NCBI GenBank assembly: GCA_035487295.1
Contig: DATHMH010000042.1
Location: 173,787 to 237,786 of the forward strand
Length of the DNA stretch: 64,000 nucleotides
Source: QIAW01 sp035487295
Lineage (GTDB): Bacteria; Acidobacteriota; Terriglobia; Terriglobales; Acidobacteriaceae
Reading direction: 5' to 3'
Position numbers and translations under genes: made by a program. Every line of letters starts with the position of its first letter. Position 1 is the stretch's first letter. A model generated the notes under the pieces. That model was given only the letters and a program-made list of their open reading frames with translations. It made no database searches and was not told the origin of the DNA. Below are positions 27,158 through 35,418 of the stretch, in pieces.

Positions 27158-27448
27158 TCACAAATACTCGACCCAGGTATCGGTGATATCCGCGCCGGTG
27201 GAATTGGCAATGCGAAGGGCCTCGCGCTCCACATTTTGCATCAGGCCCTCCAGATAGTCGCGCGAGCTGGAAATGCTGACCACTGCCAGTGTGGCGCGCT
27301 GCCATAGATCGGTGGCATCCATTTCGGCAACGGAGACGTTGAACTTCGCCCGCAGCCGGTCTTTCATGCTGCGCACCACCTGACGCTTGTCTTTCAACGA
27401 ATGCGCGCCTTCAATGCGGATTTCGAGGGTGAGAGAGGCGATGGGCAT
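27158..27448 (-). CDS. ylxP: DUF503 (YlxP-like) family protein
   Basis: A 96-residue protein of the DUF503/YlxP family. The signature GAHSLKDKRQVVRSMKDRLRAKFNVSVAEMDATDLWQRA is obvious when read in pieces (SLKDKRQVVRS, FNVSVAEMD). YlxP is usually found between infB and rbfA, as here, and is thought to act in ribosome maturation. I chose ATG 27448 over TTG 27463 because family members start at the MPIASLTLEI strand. Exact role not established. Confidence 0.92.
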   Translation of the reverse strand: MPIASLTLEIRIEGAHSLKDKRQVVRSMKDRLRAKFNVSVAEMDATDLWQRATLAVVSISSSRDYLEGLMQNVEREALRIANSTGADITDTWVEYL

Positions 27449-27469
27449 CTTTACAAAAGACAACCGATT

Positions 27470-28170
27470 TCACTCTATCTCATAACTGGCGCTAATAGAG
27501 GCACTAATCGTAACTTTGCCAAGGACAAAACTGCTCTTACTGGGAGATGCCCCGTACGAAAAAGCATTGGCATTACTGCCATTCGAAAAAAACATCCCTT
27601 CGTTCAATTCAGTCACAGAATGCACGTTTCCCAAGGACACATTCAGCTGATGGGCGATTGCCATTGCTTTCTCGTGTGCGGCCTGAATTGCCAAAGCCCG
27701 GACCTCTTCCTTATATTTGCGGGTTTCCTTGACACGAAAATCTGTCGCGTCAACACGGTTTACACCTGCCCGCAATAGTGCGGTCAATAACTCTTCAAAC
27801 TTACTTACGTCTGCAATCTAATGGCAATGCTTCTCCGCAATTCAAAGAACTGAACCCTCTTTCCATTATCGTTGTCGTCATACATAGGTTCAATGTTCAG
27901 TTCGCTGGTTTGAAGATCGTCTTCTGTGATTCCGAACGATTCCGCCTGCTCAATGACTTTCTTTACGATAGAATCGGTCTCGACTTTTGCTGCGCTCAAA
28001 TCCCTGTTACGATTTTCGACTCCGAGTTGCAGCATTACTTCATCGGGCGCTACTTTCTGCTCTGCGGTTCCGGTCACGATGATAAGACGCGGTTTGCTTT
28101 CTTGAGCATATGCGAATAAAGAGACAAGCGCCATTCCTGTAATCAAAAACCAGCTTGAGTGTCGGTTCAT
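27470..28170 (-). pseudogene. SIMPL-domain (DUF541) protein, split by a frameshift
   Basis: Two adjacent frames together make one SIMPL protein. The first (28170 down to about 27815) has a signal peptide (WFLITGMALVSLFAYAQ) and the DUF541 core LIIVTGTAEQKVAPDEVML and IEQAESFGITEDDLQTSELNI. It ends early at RLQT-stop. The second frame continues with DVSKFEELLTALLRAGVNRVDATDF, the expected next part, down to 27470. One missing base near 27815-27820 would restore a continuous protein of about 230 residues. The start at 28170 has AGGAG seven bases upstream. This is either a recent pseudogene or an assembly error. SIMPL proteins are periplasmic with poorly known function. Confidence 0.75.
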
Positions 28171-28304
28171 AACAAATCTCCTCTCACCTAGAACGTCGTC
28201 AATTCTAAATCTTGCAGAAACGAGGATGAACATGATGCCGCACAAAGATGGGTTCAAGTGCGGATTGTCAGAAGCTTCACACCGGATGATGCACAGCCAA
28301 CAAC

Positions 28305-28505
28305 TCAGCGGACTAGGTCTCGCAGCCCGAAGATCGTGAGTACCAACGCCATCGTAAACAAAATAAATCGCCCTGCAGTACTCACGGGAGCACCGGGGGC
28401 TTTCCCCAATCGGGTTTCACGACGGAATGCCGCTATCGCGATAAGGATCCCAAAAATGATCATAAAAATACTGCCGATCAAACTGTGTTCAGGGCCTCTG
28501 AACAT
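28305..28505 (-). CDS. Small two-span membrane protein
   Basis: A 66-residue protein with two hydrophobic helices (LIGSIFMIIFGILIAIAAF and FILFTMALVLTIFGL) separated by a short basic loop. Codon use fits coding sequence, and it lies between infB and the SIMPL gene on the same strand. No family recognised. Short, so it could be fortuitous. Confidence 0.5.
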   Translation of the reverse strand: MFRGPEHSLIGSIFMIIFGILIAIAAFRRETRLGKAPGAPVSTAGRFILFTMALVLTIFGLRDLVR

Positions 28506-28611
28506 CGGGGACTCCTTATTGCCTGCAATGATAGCTTAGGCGAGGAAGCATGCAGCCGCAAGATTCTTCAGAGAATGCCTCGCCGGCGGCATTGACGATT
28601 GAAATATTCTC

Positions 28612-28653
28612 GGGATCCTTCGACTCGGGCATTCGCCCTCGCTCAGGATGACA
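28612..28653. repeat. Solo palindromic repeat related to the GIY-YIG element arms
   Basis: The sequence CCTTCGACTCGGGCATTCGC followed by CCTCGCTCAGGATGAC has outer arms ATCCT/AGGAT and an inner hairpin GGGC-ATTC-GCCC. It matches the theme (GTCGAGGGA ... TCATCCCGAGC) of the 51-base arms at 3974-4024 and 4416-4466, but without a gene. Confidence 0.6.
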
Positions 28654-28709
28654 GATGCAAACAGAGATCACGGAACATGACGGTTAAAATGGCGCAAAGT
28701 CGGTTCTAA

Positions 28710-31604
28710 TTACGCAATCGCTTCCGCGGAAACGCGCTCGCTCACGAAGGCTTCAATAATATCGCCCACTTTGATGTCGCTGTAGTTGGCGATGCTGATG
28801 CCGCACTCCATTCCGTTGCGGACTTCAGAGGCATCGTCTTTGAAGCGCCGAAGCGAGCCGACCTTGCCGGTGAAGACGACTACGTTATCGCGCAGCAGGC
28901 GCACCTGGGCATCGCGTTTGATGATGCCGTCTTGCACGTAGCAGCCGGCGACGGTGCCCACTTTGGGAACTTTGAAAGTATCGCGCACTTCAGCCCGGCC
29001 TAGGTAGGTTTCCTTGATGACGGGCTCAAGCAGGCCAGTCATGGCTTTCTTGATCTCATCCTGCAGCTCATAGATGATGGAATGCAGGCGGATATCCACT
29101 TCTTCCTGTTCGGCCAGTTCCTGCGCCTTGCGCTCGGGGCGCACGTTGAAGCCAATGATGATGGCATTCGACGCCGAAGCCAGCAACACGTCGGTTTCGG
29201 TGATGGCGCCCACGCCGGTGTGCAGAACTTTAATTTTGACTTTCTCGTTGGAAAGTTTTGAAAGCGAATCGGCCAGCACTTCCACCGAGCCCTGCACATC
29301 GCCCTTGAGGATGATGGGCAGTTCTTTTACTCCGGCGGTCTTCAACTGCTCGGCCAGGCCTTCCAGCGACAGGCGTGAGGATTTGGCCAGAGTGGCCTCG
29401 CGCGCTTTGGCCTCGCGATATTGGGAAACCTGTTTGGCTTTGTCTCGGTCGGCAACCACGCTGAGCTGGTCGCCGGCCTGCGGCAGCCCTTCGAGCCCCA
29501 GGACTTCGACAGGTGTGGATGGCGGGGCCTGGTCTACCGCCTTGCCGCGGTCATCGAACATGGCGCGTACCTTGCCGTAGGTGTTGCCCACGATAAAAGT
29601 ATCGCCATTGCGCAGCGTACCATTCTGGACTAATACGGTGGCTACAGCACCGCGTCCGCGGTCGAGCTTGGCCTCCAGCACCGCGCCGGTCGCAGGACGC
29701 TCAGGTGCCGCCTTCAACTCGCCCAGATCGGCAACCAGGCAAATCATTTCCAGAAGCAGGTTAAGATTAGTCTTCTGTTTGGCGGAAACCTCGACAAAAA
29801 CGGTTTTGCCTCCCCAATCTTCCGGCACCAGGCCACGGTCGGCGAGTTGCTTCTTCGGGCGCTCAGGCAGCGCCCCTGGCTTATCAATCTTGTTGATGGC
29901 AACAATGATGGGTACATTGGCGGCGTTGGCGTGATCAATAGCCTCGAGTGTTTGTGGCATCACGCCGTCATCGGCAGCGACGACGAGCACGACAATATCG
30001 GTCACCTTGGCGCCGCGCGCGCGCATGCGGGTAAAGGCCTCGTGGCCAGGGGTGTCGAGGAACACGATCTCGCGCCCGAAGGCCGGCGAGTTGGAATCCA
30101 CAATCTTCACTTTGTAGGCGCCGATATGTTGAGTAATGCCTCCGGCTTCACCGCCGGCAACATTGGTTTCACGGATGGCATCCAGCAGCGAGGTTTTGCC
30201 GTGATCAACGTGACCCATGATGGTGACCACGGGCGGACGGGCATGCCTGCGGCCGGCGTCTTCATTCTTCTCGAAGCCCGCTTCCACCATCTCTTCGGCA
30301 TGCTGTTCGAAGGTGATCACGCTGGTATCGGCCCCGAACTGGCGCGACACTGCGCTCGCCAGCTCTGAATCCAGGGTCTGATTGATGGAGGCGAACACTC
30401 CTCGCGCGAGCAGCCGGGCGATAATGTCTTTAGGACGCACTTCCAGCTTTTCCGCCAGATCTTTAACACTGATGCCTTCTGTAATGGTGATGGAGCGCGT
30501 AATCGGCAACGGCTCGTTCGAAACTGCCGACATGGTCGGCGGCGGAACGAAGCCCTTCATCGGGCCTTCTTTCACACCGCGCGGAACATAGCGTTGACCG
30601 GGACGGCGCGCAGCACCGCCTGGAGGACGCCGGACGCCATCGGGCGGCGGCGGCAGGGCTGGGCCTGCTCCACCTCCAGGACGTGGGCCGGTAGGCCGCA
30701 CCCCGGTGGGAGACATCCGCGTAGGATGCAGGCGGCGTTCGCCTGGACGCAAAGGTGGTTTGGCTCCCGGCGAGAAAGGCCGTGGCCGCTGAAAAATTGG
30801 CTGACCCGGAACCGGACGCCCTGGCGCCGAACGCTGCCCAATGGGCTGCCCTGGCTGCACGGTCGCGCGCGGCTGGGCAGGCGCCGAATACACTGGACGC
30901 GGTCCTGTCTGCGGAGTAATCACGCGGCGCGGAGGTGGTTGCGGAGCAGGTCTCTGCGTTGCCAGTGGAGGCGGCGTTAAACCAGACGAAGCAGGATTTG
31001 GAGTAGAAACGGGCGGCGCTGCCTGAGGCCGAGGCACGTTTGCTGCCGGCGGCGGGGTGACAGGGGTGGCCGCTTGCGAAGGCGAAACCGGCGTAGCGTG
31101 CGGCGCACTGCTCGGTGGCGCCACTTGCGGTGCTGCCTGAGTTGTCGTCTTCTCCACAACCTGCGGTCTTTCCACGAATGGAACTGCGGCTTTTGGCGCC
31201 GGCGGCTCAGCAGGCGCGGTAACCACTGGAGGCGTGGGCTTCGTTGCTACTGGAACTGCGGGCTTGGAAGGAGCAGGAGGCGCGGGCTTCACGACCGGCG
31301 CAGGAATTTCTGTCGTGGTCTTCTTGATGGCCTTTAGCACATCGCCGGGTTTAGAAATCTTAGAGAGATCGATCTTGGTCTTGATTTCATCGGCCGTAGG
31401 CCCTTTAGACCGGGACTTTTCGCCGGATGCGGCTTTTTCCAGTTCGCCCTGGAAGTGCTTGCGTACACGCTCGACCTGGTCGCCCTCGAGCGAACTCGAG
31501 TGGCTCTTCTTGTCGTCGATGCCAATGGTCGGCAGGTAGTCGAGGATCGCCTTGCTTTTGACTTCCAGTTCTCTGGCCAGATCGTTAATACGAATTTTTT
31601 CCAT
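28710..31604 (-). CDS. infB: Translation initiation factor IF-2
   Basis: A 964-residue IF-2 GTPase that brings initiator tRNA to the 30S subunit. IF2_N domain at 1-50 (RINDLARELEVKSKAILDYL), a Pro/Ala/Thr-rich unstructured linker from about 85 to 350, a second IF2_N at about 385-435, then the GTPase domain with GHVDHGKTSLLDAI, FLDTPGHEAF and VAINKIDKPGA, and the C-terminal beta-barrel domains. I chose ATG 31604 (MEKIRINDLAREL) because family proteins start there and AGGACGGA lies just upstream; the frame extends to an ATG at 31667 with 21 acidic residues. The linker is longer than in most bacteria. Confidence 0.95.
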   Translation of the reverse strand: MEKIRINDLARELEVKSKAILDYLPTIGIDDKKSHSSSLEGDQVERVRKHFQGELEKAASGEKSRSKGPTADEIKTKIDLSKISKPGDVLKAIKKTTTEIPAPVVKPAPPAPSKPAVPVATKPTPPVVTAPAEPPAPKAAVPFVERPQVVEKTTTQAAPQVAPPSSAPHATPVSPSQAATPVTPPPAANVPRPQAAPPVSTPNPASSGLTPPPLATQRPAPQPPPRRVITPQTGPRPVYSAPAQPRATVQPGQPIGQRSAPGRPVPGQPIFQRPRPFSPGAKPPLRPGERRLHPTRMSPTGVRPTGPRPGGGAGPALPPPPDGVRRPPGGAARRPGQRYVPRGVKEGPMKGFVPPPTMSAVSNEPLPITRSITITEGISVKDLAEKLEVRPKDIIARLLARGVFASINQTLDSELASAVSRQFGADTSVITFEQHAEEMVEAGFEKNEDAGRRHARPPVVTIMGHVDHGKTSLLDAIRETNVAGGEAGGITQHIGAYKVKIVDSNSPAFGREIVFLDTPGHEAFTRMRARGAKVTDIVVLVVAADDGVMPQTLEAIDHANAANVPIIVAINKIDKPGALPERPKKQLADRGLVPEDWGGKTVFVEVSAKQKTNLNLLLEMICLVADLGELKAAPERPATGAVLEAKLDRGRGAVATVLVQNGTLRNGDTFIVGNTYGKVRAMFDDRGKAVDQAPPSTPVEVLGLEGLPQAGDQLSVVADRDKAKQVSQYREAKAREATLAKSSRLSLEGLAEQLKTAGVKELPIILKGDVQGSVEVLADSLSKLSNEKVKIKVLHTGVGAITETDVLLASASNAIIIGFNVRPERKAQELAEQEEVDIRLHSIIYELQDEIKKAMTGLLEPVIKETYLGRAEVRDTFKVPKVGTVAGCYVQDGIIKRDAQVRLLRDNVVVFTGKVGSLRRFKDDASEVRNGMECGISIANYSDIKVGDIIEAFVSERVSAEAIA

Positions 31605-31791
31605 TCCGTCCTGTGTAGCTTCCTTTGCTTCCTTACTCTCTAATTCTTCATCCTGCTCTACAAACATTGTGAACCGCTTTCGTCTTTCGCCGTGCCCATC
31701 CGGGTTGACGCAGCCGCATTCGGCAGCGCTTCTTGCCTTGCTATCGTCTCAGGCCGGGCCGGAGAGAAGCATGTCAAAATCTGCATTGCAT

Positions 31792-33312
31792 TTATTCTTC
31801 CGTCTTCGGTTCCGGTTCTGCTGCTTCAGATTCATCCCCCACACCGGGCTCTTCCGCATGAACTCCCGCCCCATCGGCCTCAGAACCATTTTGTCCAGTC
31901 GTAGCGTTGGCCTCCAAAGCTGGTATGGCTGCGGCTTCTTCATTCTCAGCCAGGGCTTTTTCATCCGTGACCGCTGCCTCGGCAGGTGTTTCCCCTGCTG
32001 CTGCGCCTGCCTGACCCGCTTCCAGGCTGGCAAAATAACTATTTACAGCAAGGCTGATCTTTTCAACCGTCTTCGGTCCGATGCCCGGAATAGCCTCGAG
32101 TTGCTCCGGGGTCATATCGGCCAAAGATTCCACTGTGGTCACCCCGGCGGCAACCAGCTTTTCCACCAGTCCCTCGCCCAGGTCGGGAACCTGCTCGATC
32201 GGGGTCTGCGGGGCGCTCACCAGCGAAGCCATCTGCAGCTCAACTTCTTGCCGCTTCTCTTCTTCGCTCTTGATGTCAATCTTCCATCCGAGCAGCTTGG
32301 CCGCCAAGCGGACGTTCTGCCCTTTTTTGCCAATGGCAAGTGAAAGCTGGCTGTCATCCACAATCACTTCCAGGTGCTTTTCTGACTGGTCAAGCACCGT
32401 TACCCGGCTTACCTTAGCGGGTTGAAGCGCTTTTTCGGCAAAAGTCACGGCGTCTTCGTGGTACTCGATGATGTCAATCTTTTCACCGCGCAGCTCGCGG
32501 ATGATCGATTGCACGCGCATGCCCTTCATGCCAACGCAGGCGCCCACCGAATCCACGTCCTTGTCTTTGGACATGACGGCGATCTTGGTGCGCTCGCCGG
32601 CCTCGCGGGCAATCGCGCGGATCACTACGGTGCCGTCATAAATTTCGGGAACCTCGGTTTGGAACAGGTTCTGCACCAGCTCTGGCGCCGCGCGGGAGAC
32701 CACCAGTCCTGGCCCTTTGCTGGCTTTTTCCACCCGGGCTATCACGACCCGAACCCGCTCGCCCACGGCGAACGACTCCAGGCGCGACTGCTCTTTGCGC
32801 GGCATACGAGCTTCGGTCTTGCCAACTTCAAAAATGACATCGGGTCCTTCAATGCGCTTTACCGTGGCGGTCACTACTTGACCGCTCTTGTCGTTGTATT
32901 CGTTGAAAACGGTGTCGCGCTCGGCTTCGCGCACCTTTTGGAAGATCACCTGCTTGGCAATCTGGGCGGAGATGCGTCCTAACCCCGAAGGACTGGAGAG
33001 CGCATGGCTGGCGCGATGGAAACGCACCTCGCCGCCGACCTCCACATTGGGGTCGCTCTTGCGGGCCTCTTCCAGGGCAATCTGTAGATTCGGATCTTCG
33101 ATCTGCTCCGGCGCTTCGACCACGCTCTTGACCGCATAAACGTCAATGGCTCCGGTCTCCTTATCGAGGGCGCCGCGCAGGGTCTCCTGCGTCTTCAGAT
33201 TCTTGCGTGTGGCCACAGCGATAGCATCTTCCACCGCGTTGACCACAATTTGCGGATCTATGCCCTTCTCGCGGCTCAACCCTTCGATTTGCTGATAAAG
33301 CAGACTTGCCAT
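31792..33312 (-). CDS. nusA: Transcription termination/antitermination factor NusA
   Basis: A 506-residue NusA that binds RNA polymerase and nascent RNA and modulates pausing. NusA N-domain (1-125), S1 domain (DKSGQVVTATVKRIEGPDV, about 133-200), two KH domains (IAVMSKDKDVDSVGACVG and SLAIGKKGQNVRLAAKLLGW), then a helix-hairpin-helix region (LEAIPGIGPKTVEKI) and an acidic Ala/Glu tail from about 430. The extra HhH and acidic tail make it longer than firmicute NusA. It lies between rimP and infB in the usual order. Confidence 0.95.
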   Translation of the reverse strand: MASLLYQQIEGLSREKGIDPQIVVNAVEDAIAVATRKNLKTQETLRGALDKETGAIDVYAVKSVVEAPEQIEDPNLQIALEEARKSDPNVEVGGEVRFHRASHALSSPSGLGRISAQIAKQVIFQKVREAERDTVFNEYNDKSGQVVTATVKRIEGPDVIFEVGKTEARMPRKEQSRLESFAVGERVRVVIARVEKASKGPGLVVSRAAPELVQNLFQTEVPEIYDGTVVIRAIAREAGERTKIAVMSKDKDVDSVGACVGMKGMRVQSIIRELRGEKIDIIEYHEDAVTFAEKALQPAKVSRVTVLDQSEKHLEVIVDDSQLSLAIGKKGQNVRLAAKLLGWKIDIKSEEEKRQEVELQMASLVSAPQTPIEQVPDLGEGLVEKLVAAGVTTVESLADMTPEQLEAIPGIGPKTVEKISLAVNSYFASLEAGQAGAAAGETPAEAAVTDEKALAENEEAAAIPALEANATTGQNGSEADGAGVHAEEPGVGDESEAAEPEPKTEE

Positions 33313-33351
33313 AATTCCTATTCCTTACGATGAATACCTTTTTGACTTGAC

Positions 33352-33383
33352 TCTTAGCTCTTGGCTTTTAGCTCTCAAGCTTT
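33352..33383. repeat. Short TAGCTCTTGGCTTTTAGCTC-type spacer repeat
   Basis: Within the nusA-rimP spacer, CTCTTAGCTCTTGGCTTTTAG and following AGCTCTCAAGCTTTT are related to the TAGC-rich repeats seen in the ribosomal operon (62270-62302). Confidence 0.5.
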
Positions 33384-33426
33384 TATGCCTCGCTGAGCCG
33401 GCTCACAAATTCGTCAATCGTACTTC

Positions 33427-33927
33427 CTAAATCTCCGGCACCAGGTTCGCCTTTTCCACGTTGGCAAATTCAATTTCCACCTGCTGCGCCTCGCCCGTGC
33501 CCATTTTCTTCTGCTTCTTCTTGCTCACCTGGGCGACATCGAGCGTCAGCCGCCCATTAACAAAACTTTGCAGCCTGCCCTGAAAGTGCCGGTTGTTGTT
33601 CACTGGCTCGCGTGTCATCAACTTCACCATGCTCCCGGTGAAGCGTTCGAAATCTCCCGGCTTTTGCAGCTTGCGGTCAAGCCCTGGAGAAGAAACCTCC
33701 AGCGTATACCCCGCGCCTGTTACCGCGTCCTCCACGTCGAGGATGGCGCTTACTTCGCGGCTCAGGTTGGCGCAATCGTCGTGGGTCACGCCGCCGGGTT
33801 TGTCGATTATGATGCGCAACATGCGGCCTTTGCCTCCGCCGCGCATCTCGACCTCGACCAGTTCCAGCGCCAGCGATTCCGCCACCCGCTGCGCAATCTG
33901 CTCCACCTGCTCAACGCCCGCTGCCAT
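33427..33927 (-). CDS. rimP: Ribosome maturation factor RimP
   Basis: A 166-residue RimP, a 30S maturation factor. The family core is clear: LALELVEVEMRGGGKGRMLRIIIDKPGGVTHDDC read in parts (VEMRGGGKGRMLRIIID, VTHDDCANLSREVSAILD) and YTLEVSSPGLDRKLQKPGDF. The C-terminal SH3-like part ends with a Lys-rich loop (VSKKKQKKMG). It is the first gene of the rimP-nusA-infB cluster. ATG at 33927. Confidence 0.95.
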   Translation of the reverse strand: MAAGVEQVEQIAQRVAESLALELVEVEMRGGGKGRMLRIIIDKPGGVTHDDCANLSREVSAILDVEDAVTGAGYTLEVSSPGLDRKLQKPGDFERFTGSMVKLMTREPVNNNRHFQGRLQSFVNGRLTLDVAQVSKKKQKKMGTGEAQQVEIEFANVEKANLVPEI

Positions 33928-34378
33928 GGACCGCTCCGCTTTCGGCTTGGGAGCCAGAACACCTCTACAACCAGGCTAATCACTTGTTGCTGAAAGACCA
34001 CCGACAAACCCGGCCAATAAAAAATGGGCTCGCGCCCACTGGTTTGTTTCGCCAATCGGGTTTTACCCGCGCCTCCGCTTGCACGCCGGGCGAGGCTTAC
34101 TACACTTTGTTATGATACGCCCCTACTCACCGTACCGCAAGGGAAGCAGCCCACTAATTAATTTGGGGGGTGCCCAAAATGGACCCATACCTATCCAAGA
34201 ACCTTAACCCTGCCCATACTTGTACCTGCACCAATGCAGAGCAGCGTGCGACAATAAAGGCCTTTTCCAGTGCACATGCCCTCCAGCCGTGTTAACATTC
34301 GTGGGCTGTTAGCCAGGCACTTCCCGGGTGCAAGGACAATTCACCCATGGCCTCTCTTGCCGTGCCGGCTAAGATTTT
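33928..34378. other. Divergent intergenic region between rimP and the precursor genes
   Basis: No open frame with coding character in about 450 bases. It must contain the rimP promoter on the minus strand and possibly an upstream promoter for the precursor genes. A small GGGCTCGCGCCC hairpin lies near 34025 and a -10-like TATGAT near 34113, but I cannot pair either with a convincing partner element. Confidence 0.4.
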
Positions 34379-34511
34379 GGAGCAATCCAACGGCTACAAA
34401 TGTTCGTAACCAATCATTATGGTTATAGAGTCACGGTGGGGCCCGCATTTTAACCCCCATTGCTTTCTCGTTTCGCGCAGGAAAAAACTACTTAGTTAAG
34501 GAGATTTGCAT
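34379..34511 (+). promoter_or_regulatory. Leader of precursor gene 1, duplicated upstream of gene 2
   Basis: The 133 bases before the first precursor match those before the second (34892-35023). Blocks conserved in both are GGAGCAATCCAACGGCTAC, AGAGTCAC, CATTGCTT and GCAGGAAAAAACTACTTAG, ending in the ribosome binding site AAGGAG. Conservation of blocks within a diverging spacer suggests a shared promoter and leader. The exact promoter is not identified. Confidence 0.55.
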
Positions 34512-34799
34512 ATGACGAAGTCAATCCGAGCACTGCTGGTCGGTGCAGCTCTAACCGGGTTTGTTGCCGGCACAAGCGTTTCTTTGAAGGCGCAGGACAC
34601 CGGTGGCGACAAAGCCGCCACCAGCGGCAAGAAAGCAACCAAAAGCAAGAAGGAAAAACATGCCTGTAAAGGCCAGAACTCCTGTAAGGGCAAAGGTGGC
34701 TGTTCATCTGGAGACAATGGCTGCAAAGGCAAGAACTCTTGCAAGGGCAAGGGCGGCTGCTCGACTGATCCAAAGCACGCCATGCCGAAAGAAGGGTAG
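34512..34799 (+). CDS. Cys-rich secreted RiPP precursor 1 (bufferin-type)
   Basis: A 95-residue precursor. Residues 1-28 form a signal peptide (SIRALLVGAALTGFVAGTSV, end LKAQ). A Lys/Ala/Gly linker follows. The core holds two copies of a CKGxNSCKGxGGC unit: Cys52, 58, 64 and Cys71, 77, 83, spaced CX5C, CX5C, CX6C, CX5C, CX5C. A His precedes the first Cys. Small secreted Cys-rich proteins next to DUF692 (MNIO) enzymes are bufferin-like substrates whose cysteines are oxidised (for example to thiooxazoles) and that bind copper; for this motif type that is inference. ATG 34512 has AAGGAG eight bases upstream. Followed by a hairpin. Confidence 0.88.
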   Translation: MTKSIRALLVGAALTGFVAGTSVSLKAQDTGGDKAATSGKKATKSKKEKHACKGQNSCKGKGGCSSGDNGCKGKNSCKGKGGCSTDPKHAMPKEG

Positions 34800-34829
34800 C
34801 GGCCAGGGTTCCACTCTTTGTTATCTGAG

Positions 34830-34880
34830 GAGGACCAGTTGCAACCTGGATACTGGTCCTCTACCTTTGTAATCTTTTTG
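34830..34880 (+). terminator. Hairpin after precursor 1 (terminator or attenuator)
   Basis: GAGGACCAGT (34830-34839) pairs with ACTGGTCCTC (34852-34861) across a 12-base loop, followed by TACCTTTGTAATCTTTTTG. It lies 31 bases after the first precursor stop and may terminate part of the transcripts. Confidence 0.7.
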
Positions 34881-34891
34881 TAATATTTTCT

Positions 34892-35023
34892 GGAGCAATC
34901 CAACGGCTACGGAATGTTCGTATCATTGATTAGGTTGTAAAGAGTCACATGGGGGTGTGTATCTCAACCCTCATTGCTTCTCGTTCATGCAGGAAAAAAC
35001 TACTTAGCTAAGGAGATTTGCAT
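34892..35023 (+). promoter_or_regulatory. Leader of precursor gene 2
   Basis: Second copy of the duplicated leader, with the same conserved blocks as 34379-34511 and the same AAGGAG spacing to the ATG. Its presence suggests that gene 2 can be transcribed on its own. Confidence 0.55.
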
Positions 35024-35326
35024 ATGACGAAGTCAATTCGAGCACTGCTGGTCGGTGCGGCTCTAACCGGGTTTGTTGCCGGCACAAGCGTTTCTGTGAA
35101 GGCGCAGGACACCGGTGGCGACAAAGCCGCCACCAGCGGCAAGAAAGCAACAAAAGTCAAGAAGGAAAAACACGCCTGTAAAGGCCAGAACTCCTGTAAA
35201 GGCAAGGGCGGTTGTAAAACCGGAGACAATGGCTGCAAAGGCAAGAACTCTTGCAAGGGCATGGGCGGGTGCCGTACTGATGGCAAGAAAATGACGGAAG
35301 AGCCCAAAACGGAGCAGCCGAAATAG
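35024..35326 (+). CDS. Cys-rich secreted RiPP precursor 2 (bufferin-type)
   Basis: A 100-residue paralogue of precursor 1. The signal peptide and first 50 residues are identical except for Val25 and Val45; the six cysteines keep the same places and spacing. Differences are in the linker between units (KTGDNG instead of SSGDNG), a Met in the last unit (CKGMGGC) and a longer Lys/Glu/Pro tail. The near identity shows a recent tandem duplication of a unit of about 512 bases. Same predicted secretion and modification as precursor 1. Confidence 0.88.
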   Translation: MTKSIRALLVGAALTGFVAGTSVSVKAQDTGGDKAATSGKKATKVKKEKHACKGQNSCKGKGGCKTGDNGCKGKNSCKGMGGCRTDGKKMTEEPKTEQPK

Positions 35327-35353
35327 TTGTTTTGGTCCCTTTATTTTTTCCGG

Positions 35354-35395
35354 GGGGCCAGTGGAAATCTGACCGCTGGTCCCTCCTGTTCTAAT
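35354..35395 (+). terminator. Hairpin between the precursors and the MNIO gene
   Basis: GGGGCCAG (35354-35361) can pair with CTGGTCCC (35376-35383) with one G-T pair, followed by TCCTGTTCTAATT. It resembles the hairpin after precursor 1 (CTGGTCC theme). Partial termination here would give more precursor than enzyme mRNA, as in many RiPP operons. Confidence 0.55.
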
Positions 35396-35418
35396 TCCTA
35401 TCCGGAATCATAACATTT

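Noticed and set aside
34512..35326. Precursor genes as metallothioneins
   Set aside because: They carry Sec signal peptides and sit directly before DUF692/DUF2063 genes, so a modified secreted peptide is more likely, though metal binding may still apply.
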